A stretch of DNA of 7,023 bases from Prevotella sp. UBA4376 (GTDB lineage: Bacteria > Bacteroidota > Bacteroidia > Bacteroidales > Bacteroidaceae): assembly GCA_002391185.1 (NCBI GenBank), contig DGRY01000111.1:356-7378 (forward strand), read 5' to 3'. Below, piece after piece: positions 1 through 6,502 of the stretch. Position numbers and translations under genes: made by a program. Each line of letters starts with the position of its first letter. Within the stretch, counting starts at the first letter, position 1. The notes beneath the pieces were generated by a model. The model saw only the letters and a list, made by a program, of their open reading frames with translations. It searched no databases and had not been told where the DNA came from.

Positions 1-1126
1 GGTCCATTGCCATATCGGTGACTCTTAGTCCACCGGCTATATTAAGAAATACGTCTTTTTGTATGAGCTTGAAGCCTACTCGTTTTTCGAGTACAGCGAG
101 GAGCATGTTGAGGCGGCGCTGATCGAAGCCTGTAGCTGAACGTTGTGGCGTGCCATAGGCAGCAGATGAAACGAGTGCTTGGGTTTCTACAAGGAATGGG
201 CGTATGCCTTCGATGGCTGATGATATAGCTATGCCTGAAAGTCCTTCGTGGTCTTGTGTGAGCAAAAGCTCAGATGGATTTGATACTTCGCGCAATCCGT
301 TTTGTTGCATTTCGTATATACCGAGTTCTGATGTGCTTCCAAAGCGGTTTTTTATAGAACGTAGTATTCGATACATGTAGTGTTGGTCACCTTCAAATTG
401 TATGACGGTGTCTACGATATGTTCAAGAATTTTCGGTCCGGCAAGACTTCCTTCTTTGTTTATATGTCCAATGAGGATTACTGGTGTAGAACTTGACTTG
501 GCGAAGCGTAGTAGAGCCGCAGCACATTCACGTACCTGAGCGATACTTCCTGTTGATGAATCCACTTCTGCGGTGGCTATGGTTTGGATGGAGTCTATAA
601 TAACGAGTTCTGGTTTTACATCTTTTATACAGTCGAAAATGTCTTCGAGAGAATTTTCACATAAGACTTGTACATTGTTAGGTAGTTCAACAGAAAGACG
701 GTCGGCACGCATTTTTAGTTGATGAACACTTTCTTCACCGCTGACATAGAGAATTCTACGTTCCTTCATTTTAAGAATGGTTTGAAGCGTTAGGGTACTT
801 TTCCCGATACCAGGTTCGCCACCTAGAAGAACTATACTGCCAGGTACAAGACCACCCCCGAGGACGCGGTTGAATTCACCATCGTGCATATCGATGCGTG
901 GTTCATCGTGGGCAGACACGTTTTTAAGAAGTATGGGGGCATGTGAATGTGTATCTGCTTTTCTAATCATCTGTGCTGCATTTTTTGCAGCCATGCTACC
1001 TGTGTCAGCGGAAATTCGTATTTCCTTGAATGTGTTCCATTGATGACAGCTGGGGCATTTTCCTATCCATTTGGCAGATTCTTGTCCACAATTGCTGCAT
1101 ACGTATGCAATCTTGTCTTTTGTCAT
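1..1126 (-). CDS. radA: DNA repair protein RadA, partial (C-terminus beyond window edge)
   Basis: RadA (Sms) is a RecA-like ATPase and DnaB-type helicase that helps process recombination intermediates by branch migration. I translated this strand by hand from ATG at 1126. The frame stays open for 375 codons to the window edge, so roughly the last 80 residues of a usual ~455-residue protein are missing. Domains in order: a zinc finger with C10, C13, C24 and C27 (CSNC...CPSC); a RecA-like core with Walker A GGEPGIGKST (102-111) and Walker B LVIIDSIQT (174-182); the RadA signature KNRFG (259-263); then the start of the LonC-like domain from about residue 285. The stretch GHINKEGSLAGPK (220-232) is also typical of RadA. 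The start is supported by the zinc finger beginning nine residues later, the usual spacing, and by a good promoter just upstream. The gene is divergent from the lipoprotein operon. No frameshift or missing key residue is visible, so the identification is secure. Confidence 0.97.
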   Translation of the reverse strand, partial: MTKDKIAYVCSNCGQESAKWIGKCPSCHQWNTFKEIRISADTGSMAAKNAAQMIRKADTHSHAPILLKNVSAHDEPRIDMHDGEFNRVLGGGLVPGSIVLLGGEPGIGKSTLTLQTILKMKERRILYVSGEESVHQLKMRADRLSVELPNNVQVLCENSLEDIFDCIKDVKPELVIIDSIQTIATAEVDSSTGSIAQVRECAAALLRFAKSSSTPVILIGHINKEGSLAGPKILEHIVDTVIQFEGDQHYMYRILRSIKNRFGSTSELGIYEMQQNGLREVSNPSELLLTQDHEGLSGIAISSAIEGIRPFLVETQALVSSAAYGTPQRSATGFDQRRLNMLLAVLEKRVGFKLIQKDVFLNIAGGLRVTDMAMD

Positions 1127-1148
1127 TATGTGTTATTTCTTGTTTTTA

Positions 1149-1179
1149 CAAAAGTACTAAGTTTTTTTTGAGTTACAAA
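1149..1179 (-). promoter_or_regulatory. Promoter of radA (Bacteroidota type)
   Basis: On the minus strand there is a -33 element TTTG (1176-1179), a 19-base spacer, and a -7 element TACTTTTG (1149-1156), matching the known Bacteroidota sigma-ABfr consensus TTTG-N19..21-TAnnTTTG. Transcription would begin near 1142, leaving a leader of about 16 nt before the ATG at 1126. No Shine-Dalgarno sequence precedes the start. The -33 end overlaps the promoter of the divergent lipoprotein operon. The match is seen in the sequence; activity and exact start site are inferred. Confidence 0.75.
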
Positions 1180-1196
1180 ATTATTTATTACTTTTG
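1167..1196 (+). promoter_or_regulatory. Promoter of the lipoprotein/TPR operon (Bacteroidota type)
   Basis: On the plus strand there is TTTG (1167-1170, at the end of a run of eight T), an 18-base spacer, and TACTTTTG (1189-1196). The spacer is one base shorter than the usual 19-21. The -7 octamer is identical to that of the divergent radA promoter, so the two form an inverted pair. Transcription would begin near 1203-1205, giving a short leader before the ATG at 1221. This also argues against an upstream TTG start at 1194, which lies inside the -7 element. Confidence 0.7.
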
Positions 1197-1220
1197 CATA
1201 ACGTATATTCCCATTGTAAA

Positions 1221-2132
1221 ATGAAAATCAGAAAATCATATATTTTATTGTTACTCGGTGTTTCCTTGCTTTTTGCATGTGGAAAATCCTATGAGGAACA
1301 AAAGCGTATTACAAGAGCCGAAAGGTTACGTTTGGCAAGAGAAGATTCTTTGGCGTTAAAGGTTGCCGTGATGCCAACTCTTGACTGCTTGCCGGTGTAT
1401 CTTATGAAAGAAGGTATGCTTTATGATAGTACTAAGCTTGATCTTAGATTGCGCGTCTTTGCATCGCAGATGGATTGTGATACAGCTGTTATAAGAAACA
1501 GGGTGGAAGGAAGTGTTACTGACCTTGTGCGTGCAAACAAGATGATGAAAAAAGGTATAGCCTTGCGATATTTCTCGGCCACCAATAGCTATTGGCAGTT
1601 GATTGCTAATCGCACGGCCCGTATTAGGCAACTGAATCAACTTGGCGATAAGATGGTTGCTATGACTCGCTTTTCTGCAACAGATTTTCTCACAGATAAA
1701 ACTCTTGATACTGTGAAAACCAAGGCTCAGGTGTTTCGCATTCAGATAAATAACGTGAATGTACGTCTTCATATGTTACTTAATAATGAGATGGATGCTT
1801 TATGGCTTACTGAGCCTCAGGCAACTAAAGCCAGATTAATGGGGCATAATGTAATTGCCGACAGTCGTGAAATGAATGCTCAGTTGGGTGTTTTTGTTTT
1901 TCGTGAAGATGAAATGAAGGATGTTCACCGACAGAAACAATTGAAAGAATTTACCAGAATCTATAATGCAGCATGCGATTCTATCAATAAAAATGGTTTA
2001 CAAGCTTATTCTGAATTGATAAAGAAATATATGAAAGTCGATGAGAGAACTGTAAAGGCTTTACCAAAGATAGTTTTCAAGCATGCTTCTTCTCCATTGC
2101 AGTCTGATATAAATAAGATTAAGGATTTTTGA
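1221..2132 (+). CDS. Lipoprotein with SsuA/NMT1-like periplasmic-binding fold (putative)
   Basis: This is a 303-residue protein from ATG at 1221. A longer reading from TTG at 1194 is in frame but lies inside the promoter and would bury the signal peptide. Residues 1-20 form a lipoprotein signal: a positively charged MKIRK, a hydrophobic stretch, then a lipobox LFAC with the lipidated cysteine at C20. After a charged linker (22-45) the body starts with a strand LKVAVMP (46-52) and PTLDCLPVY (52-60). It later contains a DALWLTEPQA segment (192-201) that resembles the D-x5-EP signature of nitrate/sulfonate/thiamine-precursor binding proteins. That supports a type 2 periplasmic binding protein fold, but the ligand cannot be told. 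The linker after C20 is GKSYEE, only loosely like Bacteroidota surface-export signals, so periplasmic versus surface location is open. It is co-directional with the TPR gene 2 bp downstream and almost surely co-transcribed. No permease or ATPase gene is nearby, so a solo sensing or scavenging role is possible. The lipoprotein call is firm; the fold is moderately sure and the function unknown. Confidence 0.85.
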   Translation: MKIRKSYILLLLGVSLLFACGKSYEEQKRITRAERLRLAREDSLALKVAVMPTLDCLPVYLMKEGMLYDSTKLDLRLRVFASQMDCDTAVIRNRVEGSVTDLVRANKMMKKGIALRYFSATNSYWQLIANRTARIRQLNQLGDKMVAMTRFSATDFLTDKTLDTVKTKAQVFRIQINNVNVRLHMLLNNEMDALWLTEPQATKARLMGHNVIADSREMNAQLGVFVFREDEMKDVHRQKQLKEFTRIYNAACDSINKNGLQAYSELIKKYMKVDERTVKALPKIVFKHASSPLQSDINKIKDF

Positions 2133-2134
2133 TT

Positions 2135-4309
2135 ATGAATCATCACAACGAATTGTTGTTGAAGGTTGTTGACGACCTAAAAGCAAAAAATTTAGGAGCT
2201 GTTATCCGTAAGACTGGGAAATATATTCAGGAGCATAATATAGGTAGTCTTTCTGAACGTTTTGAAGAAATAGAGCGTACTTATAGTCTGATTCGTGATT
2301 ATATGCTCAAAGGCTATAAAGATACTGGTAGAGAAGCTATGTGTGCCCAGTTATTGGCTTCTATGTGGAACATGGTTTGTGATATAGAAAAGTATCAACG
2401 CTTTATGGAAACAGGCGTATATGCAGGAGCATACAGACGTAGCCATCGTAAGTATATTCAGAATGATGATGTGCGCAGAATCCTTGAAGAATATGTACAG
2501 GATTATGCAATGCTTTCTCTTGGGATCGAATCAGACAAGGACGAGCGTGGTGCCCAGTTGATTAAACAACATCAAGAGAATATAAGCTGCATTTTTGACA
2601 ATGTTTTAGTTTCATATCAATGGCGTAATGATGATTGTGAATTTTATACTAAACTGTTGTTAAGTCCAACTATCGATGTTAATGATGCTTTGGTATTAAT
2701 CTCGGCTATCACTCTTTCTACAATAAACTATTTTGATTTCTTTAAATTTAAGACATTATTAAACGTATTTATAAAATCTTCAGGTGAAGAATTGCGACAG
2801 CGTGCCCTTGTGGGATGGGTGATGGCAATAAAGGATGATATTTGTGAGCTATTTCCTGTTCGTAAGGAACTTGAACGTGTTATGCATTCTGATGATGTAA
2901 TGTTCGAATTGTATGAGTTACAGAAACAAATATATTTCTGTGCTGAAGCTGAGAAAGATAACGAAGAGATTGCTAAGGAGATAATGCCTAATCTTATGAA
3001 AAATAACAATCTCAGAATGACACGTTTAGGAATAGAAGAGAAAGAAGAGGATCATCTTCAAGATATTCTGCATCCCGATGCTGATGAGAAAAATATGGAA
3101 GCAGTGGAAAAGAGTTTTAAGCAGATGCTGGATATGCAGAAACGTGGTTCTGATATCTATTTCGGAGGCTTTTCTCAAATGAAGCGCTTTCCTTTCTTTA
3201 ATGATTTGTGCAATTGGTTCATGCCTTTCTATAAGGAGCATCCAGCTTTGAGAGAGGTATATAAAAAAGGTTCAAAGATTGTTGATACGCTATTGGGAAA
3301 TGGACCTTTTTGTGATTCTGATAAGTATTCTTTGGCAATAGCTATAGATACTCTAATAGATAAAATACCGGCAGATTATCGTGAGATGATGGAAGGGGGA
3401 CAGATTACACCTTTGGCTTCTGATTTATTGGAGCAGGATAGTGCTGCTTTTGTTCGCCGAATCTATCTACAGAATCTTTACAGATTCTTTCGTTTACATT
3501 ATGATCGTGCTGAATTTACAGATATTTTTAATGTAAATACTGAAGGATATGGATTTTTTATAGGTCGAATTTCTCCTTATATGTATCTTGAAAAATGTAG
3601 GCAGTTGTTGATAGGGTTGGCTCGTTTCTTTATTAAACATGGAGATTATTTCCATGCCGACGAAATCCTAGATATGATTTATAGTGAGGATGATATTGAA
3701 TGTATAAAACTTCATGTTACTGTGATGCTTCATTTGGGAAATTTTGATGAGGCTATAAAGGATATTGAATCGGTGATAGAAGAACATACTGATGACGAAC
3801 AGTTGCTTAATATTGCTGCTGAGGTATATTTCAAAGCGGGTAAGCCTTCGATAGCAGCTCAGTTGTATCAGCGTTTGAGAGAGAATCATCCAGATAGTAA
3901 AAAATATTTATTTAATAATGCGGCTTCACTTGTAGAGGCGGGAGATATTCAGAATGCATTGCCTTTATTGGCAGAACTTGATTTTAAGTATCCTGATGAT
4001 GTTGCTATAATGCGTACACGTGCATGGGCTTGTTTACGACAGGGAAAGGCAATAGAGGCAGAGTCTTTGTATAATAGAATAATGAAAATAGGAGGCATAG
4101 TATCAGAAGATTATTTGAACTTAGGCTATGCCTTGTGGTTTCAAAATGATATAAATGCAGCTGTTGATATGCTATGCAATTATCTTATGAAAAATATTGA
4201 GAAGATTGATTTGTTGACGATTTTCGATAGGGATAGAGTTATTCTAGAAGAAAATGGTATTAAGAAATCAGATATTTTCTTAATGAACGATTTGGTAAAT
4301 AATAAGTAA
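2135..4309 (+). CDS. Tetratricopeptide-repeat protein of unknown function
   Basis: This is a 724-residue protein. I chose the ATG at 2135, 2 bp after the lipoprotein stop; a TTG at 2129 would overlap that stop and adds only two residues. There is no signal peptide or clear membrane segment, so the product is probably cytoplasmic. Residues 1 to about 480 look helical and charged but show no motif I recognise. The C-terminal part (about 490-690) reads as roughly six degenerate TPR units, for example near 521-552 (LGNFDEAIKDI), 554-587 (KAGKPSIAAQLYQRL), 588-621 (EAGDIQNALPLL), 622-655 (RQGKAIEAESLY) and 657-690 (ALWFQNDINAAVDML). They have the usual small-residue/aromatic spacing and a Gly/Asn turn between helices. 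TPRs form a scaffold that binds partner proteins; no enzymatic motif is seen. The tight spacing implies translational coupling with the lipoprotein. The gene is richer in AT-ending codons than rpsA or radA, which fits modest expression. It converges on rho. Confidence 0.88.
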   Translation: MNHHNELLLKVVDDLKAKNLGAVIRKTGKYIQEHNIGSLSERFEEIERTYSLIRDYMLKGYKDTGREAMCAQLLASMWNMVCDIEKYQRFMETGVYAGAYRRSHRKYIQNDDVRRILEEYVQDYAMLSLGIESDKDERGAQLIKQHQENISCIFDNVLVSYQWRNDDCEFYTKLLLSPTIDVNDALVLISAITLSTINYFDFFKFKTLLNVFIKSSGEELRQRALVGWVMAIKDDICELFPVRKELERVMHSDDVMFELYELQKQIYFCAEAEKDNEEIAKEIMPNLMKNNNLRMTRLGIEEKEEDHLQDILHPDADEKNMEAVEKSFKQMLDMQKRGSDIYFGGFSQMKRFPFFNDLCNWFMPFYKEHPALREVYKKGSKIVDTLLGNGPFCDSDKYSLAIAIDTLIDKIPADYREMMEGGQITPLASDLLEQDSAAFVRRIYLQNLYRFFRLHYDRAEFTDIFNVNTEGYGFFIGRISPYMYLEKCRQLLIGLARFFIKHGDYFHADEILDMIYSEDDIECIKLHVTVMLHLGNFDEAIKDIESVIEEHTDDEQLLNIAAEVYFKAGKPSIAAQLYQRLRENHPDSKKYLFNNAASLVEAGDIQNALPLLAELDFKYPDDVAIMRTRAWACLRQGKAIEAESLYNRIMKIGGIVSEDYLNLGYALWFQNDINAAVDMLCNYLMKNIEKIDLLTIFDRDRVILEENGIKKSDIFLMNDLVNNK

Positions 4310-4311
4310 CT

Positions 4312-4383
4312 TTGAAAGTTGAACGTTGAACGCAATTGCCTTTAGTAGATGCTTTAGCATTACGTTCATCGTTCAACTTTCAA
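4312..4383. repeat. 21-bp-arm inverted repeat, probable bidirectional terminator
   Basis: The left arm (4312-4332) and right arm (4363-4383) are inverted copies matching at 20 of 21 positions, with the outer 14 bases perfect (TTGAAAGTTGAACG / CGTTCAACTTTCAA). The 30-base loop (4333-4362) contains a small perfect hairpin ATGC-TTTA-GCAT (4349-4360). The left arm carries TTGAACG twice in tandem (4319-4325, 4326-4332). The element starts 2 bp after the TPR stop and ends 4 bp before the rho stop, filling the convergent gap. That position suggests it ends transcription from both sides, although neither strand has a proper T-run after the stem. It could instead be a copy of a dispersed intergenic repeat. 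The symmetry is seen directly; the role is inferred. Confidence 0.7.
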
Positions 4384-4387
4384 TGCT

Positions 4388-6337
4388 TTATGAATTCATA
4401 GAAAGCAAGAATTCCTCGTTGTTGCGGGTATTTACCATTCTATTGTGAATAGTGTTCATTGCTTCTATTGGATTCATATCTGAGATATACTTGCGTAAGA
4501 TCCACATACGATCAAGAGTAGTTTTGTCCTGAAGCAGATCGTCACGACGTGTACTTGATGCAACAAGATTGACTGCAGGGAATATTCGTTTATTGCTAAG
4601 GCTGCGATCGAGCTGAAGTTCCATGTTTCCTGTACCCTTGAATTCCTCAAATATAACTTCATCCATCTTTGAACCTGTATCTATGAGGGCTGTTGCGATG
4701 ATGGTTAGCGAACCTCCACCTTCAATGTTGCGGGCTGCACCAAAGAAACGCTTAGGCTTTTGAAGCGCGTTTGCATCGACACCACCGGTGAGAACTTTAC
4801 CGCTGGCAGGGCTAACGGTGTTGTAAGCTCTTGCAAGTCGGGTAATAGAGTCAAGGAATATAACTACATCATGCCCACATTCAACCATGCGCTTTGCTTT
4901 CTCAAGAACAATGCCAGCAATCTTTACATGTCGCTCGGCAGGCTCGTCAAATGTAGAAGCTATAACCTCTGCATTTACTGTACGTGCCATGTCGGTAACT
5001 TCTTCTGGACGTTCGTCTATGAGAAGCATCATTAGGTAAGCTTCAGGATGATTGGCTGCTATTGCGTTAGCTATATCTTTCATAAGAATGGTCTTACCAG
5101 TCTTAGGCTGTGCCACGATAAGTGCACGTTGACCTTTTCCGATAGGAGAAAAGAGATCGACAACACGGGTAGAAAGATTTGTTGTTGTTCTATCGCCGCA
5201 GAGAGTAAATTTCTCATCTGGGAAAAGTGGGGTAAGATGCTCGAAAGGAATGCGATCGCGAATTTCTTCTGGAGCACGTCCGTTTATTTTATCTATACTT
5301 GTTAGTGGAAAATATTTTTCGCCATCGTGAGGTGGGCGTACATGGCACTGAACAACATCACCTGTTTTCAAACCGTAACGCTTGATTTGATTTACAGCGA
5401 CGTAGACGTCATCAGGTGAAGATAGATAGTTGAAGTCGCTTGAACGAAGGAAACCATAACCGTCAGGCATAACTTCAAGAACCCCGTTTGCTGTAACTAT
5501 GTCTGAAAAATCGTATTGTGGAGTAGGAACATTGGGAGTAGGTGCTTGATATCCTGCAGGCTCTAATGCTGTTGCGCCTAATGTTGTAGGATTATCAAAC
5601 ATATCAAAGTTAGGAACTGCTCCTTGGTCTTCTATAGGAAGGTCTTGAACAATTATGAAATCGGTTCCATCTCCAGGGTCACCTGCCCATACATTATCTT
5701 GGATGTCAGCTTCCTCTGTTTCCTCTATATTGCCATTGTGTGCATTTACCTTTGCCTGCAACTTGGCGATAAGATCATCGCTGTCTATGTTGTCATCATC
5801 CATGTTGTTGCCTGCAGCGAAAGCAGCCTCAGGAATGAAGTCTGAGGCATCGGCAACAGCTCTATCGTCGGAATATCCGCCACGAAAATCGTCAGCAGGG
5901 CTTTCTTCCTGCTTTTCTTCATTTGCTGCTTTGTTTATCTTTTTTGCTGCTTCAACGGCGGCAATAAGTTCAAGTTCTTTTTTTGATTTGCGTCCACGAT
6001 GTTTTCGTATAGCAGCTAATTCTTCCTCGGCATTTGCAATATCCTGTTCACTAAAAATGGTAGGAGAATCAGCATTGGCTTGAATTTTATTCTTTTTAGA
6101 GTCGAAGTTTTCTCCATCCGTGCCGTTTACGCTATATACTCTGTCTGTGTCTTTCTTGACAATACGCGTGCGGTGACGTTTGGGAGCTGTATCTCCTTCA
6201 ACTTCAGCTTGCTTGTCAAGGATGGCATATATTATTTCTTCTTTGCGTAATTTAGAAGTTAGAGCTGCACCAATTGTTTTGGCGATGTCTTTAAGCTGTT
6301 CTACGCTATTAGACAGTAATTCTTCTTTACTATACAT
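4388..6337 (-). CDS. rho: Transcription termination factor Rho with long disordered insertion
   Basis: Rho is a hexameric RNA-dependent ATPase that loads on C-rich RNA, moves 5' to 3' and releases RNA polymerase. The gene is complete at 649 residues (Escherichia coli Rho has about 419). Domains in order: an N-terminal helical Rho_N/SAP-like domain (1-45); a low-complexity insertion (about 50-276) with basic patches at 53-62 and 111-120 followed by a strongly acidic part (141-240, 28 Asp/Glu against 5 Lys/Arg); a cold-shock-like RNA-binding domain (about 279-355) with RNP1 GYGFLRS (293-299); and the ATPase core. Core motifs are all present: Walker A AQPKTGKT (409-416), catalytic E442 in LIDERPEE, Walker B with D496 in [10 protein letters not shown], the Q-loop [13 protein letters not shown] (515-527), R-loop lysine K557, and the probable arginine finger R597. 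The ATG at 6337 starts directly at the Rho_N helix. The gene has its own promoter and leader downstream of the rpsA terminator. It appears functional. Confidence 0.98.
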   Translation of the reverse strand: MYSKEELLSNSVEQLKDIAKTIGAALTSKLRKEEIIYAILDKQAEVEGDTAPKRHRTRIVKKDTDRVYSVNGTDGENFDSKKNKIQANADSPTIFSEQDIANAEEELAAIRKHRGRKSKKELELIAAVEAAKKINKAANEEKQEESPADDFRGGYSDDRAVADASDFIPEAAFAAGNNMDDDNIDSDDLIAKLQAKVNAHNGNIEETEEADIQDNVWAGDPGDGTDFIIVQDLPIEDQGAVPNFDMFDNPTTLGATALEPAGYQAPTPNVPTPQYDFSDIVTANGVLEVMPDGYGFLRSSDFNYLSSPDDVYVAVNQIKRYGLKTGDVVQCHVRPPHDGEKYFPLTSIDKINGRAPEEIRDRIPFEHLTPLFPDEKFTLCGDRTTTNLSTRVVDLFSPIGKGQRALIVAQPKTGKTILMKDIANAIAANHPEAYLMMLLIDERPEEVTDMARTVNAEVIASTFDEPAERHVKIAGIVLEKAKRMVECGHDVVIFLDSITRLARAYNTVSPASGKVLTGGVDANALQKPKRFFGAARNIEGGGSLTIIATALIDTGSKMDEVIFEEFKGTGNMELQLDRSLSNKRIFPAVNLVASSTRRDDLLQDKTTLDRMWILRKYISDMNPIEAMNTIHNRMVNTRNNEEFLLSMNS

Positions 6338-6405
6338 AGTTAGTGTATAAAAATAAATTGAATGGATACGTTTCGTGGATGGAAACGCGTGAGTATTAAA
6401 AATTA
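6338..6405 (-). promoter_or_regulatory. rho leader: C-rich, G-poor, with a small hairpin
   Basis: If transcription starts near 6405 as the promoter predicts, the rho mRNA has a leader of about 68 nt. On the transcript strand I count 16 C and 4 G, the C-over-G bias expected of a Rho utilisation (rut) site. It also contains a perfect 6-bp stem CGTTTC/GAAACG with a 7-nt loop (arms at 6382-6387 and 6369-6374). No Shine-Dalgarno and no upstream ATG are present. In E. coli, rho is known to be autoregulated by Rho-dependent termination in its leader; the same here is only an inference. Confidence 0.4.
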
Positions 6406-6411
6406 TGTGTG

Positions 6412-6443
6412 CAAAGGTAGTGAATTAAATTGATACAACCAAA
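6412..6443 (-). promoter_or_regulatory. Promoter of rho (Bacteroidota type)
   Basis: On the minus strand there is TTTG (6440-6443), a 20-base spacer, and TACCTTTG (6412-6419) followed by CA, a full match to the Bacteroidota consensus TTTG-N19..21-TAnnTTTG. The predicted start is near 6405. The -33 element is the last part of the T-tract of the preceding rpsA terminator, so termination of rpsA and initiation of rho are separated by no spare sequence. This makes rho an independent transcription unit. Confidence 0.8.
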
Positions 6444-6475
6444 AAAAGAGCCTGCTTTTTTAAGCAAGCTCTTTT
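6441..6475 (-). terminator. Intrinsic terminator of rpsA
   Basis: On the minus strand a 14-bp stem (arms 6462-6475 and 6444-6457) with one G-U pair and a four-base AAAA loop is followed by a run of T (complement of 6441-6447). The inner stem includes GAGCTTGCTT pairing with AAGCAGGCTC. It begins 27 bp after the rpsA stop codon. The stem with U-run is the standard form of an intrinsic terminator. With A-rich bases on the other flank (the plus-strand reading ends in CTTTTAT) it might also act weakly in the opposite direction, but no gene converges here. Confidence 0.92.
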
Positions 6476-6502
6476 ATATTATATAAAGGAGATAATTTCT
6501 AA

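Noticed and set aside
947..1171. Cysteine-rich small open frames on the plus strand near the radA start
   Set aside because: They are the reverse complement of the radA zinc-finger region and the spacer; nothing supports translation.
1194..1220. In-frame TTG start giving nine extra residues to the lipoprotein
   Set aside because: The TTG lies inside the promoter -7 element, upstream of the expected transcription start, and the extension would place residues before a textbook lipoprotein signal.
1356..1772. 138-codon open frame antisense to the lipoprotein gene
   Set aside because: It lies wholly opposite a well-supported gene, has no promoter of its own, and its composition (many His, Ile, Lys) looks like a reverse-frame shadow.
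2129..2134. TTG start two codons before the ATG of the TPR gene
   Set aside because: It adds only two residues and overlaps the previous stop codon; the ATG at 2135 is simpler.
5655..6083. 142-codon open frame antisense to the Rho disordered region
   Set aside because: Its Ser/Ala-rich low-complexity product is what the acidic/alanine-rich rho codons give when read backwards; no start signals are visible.
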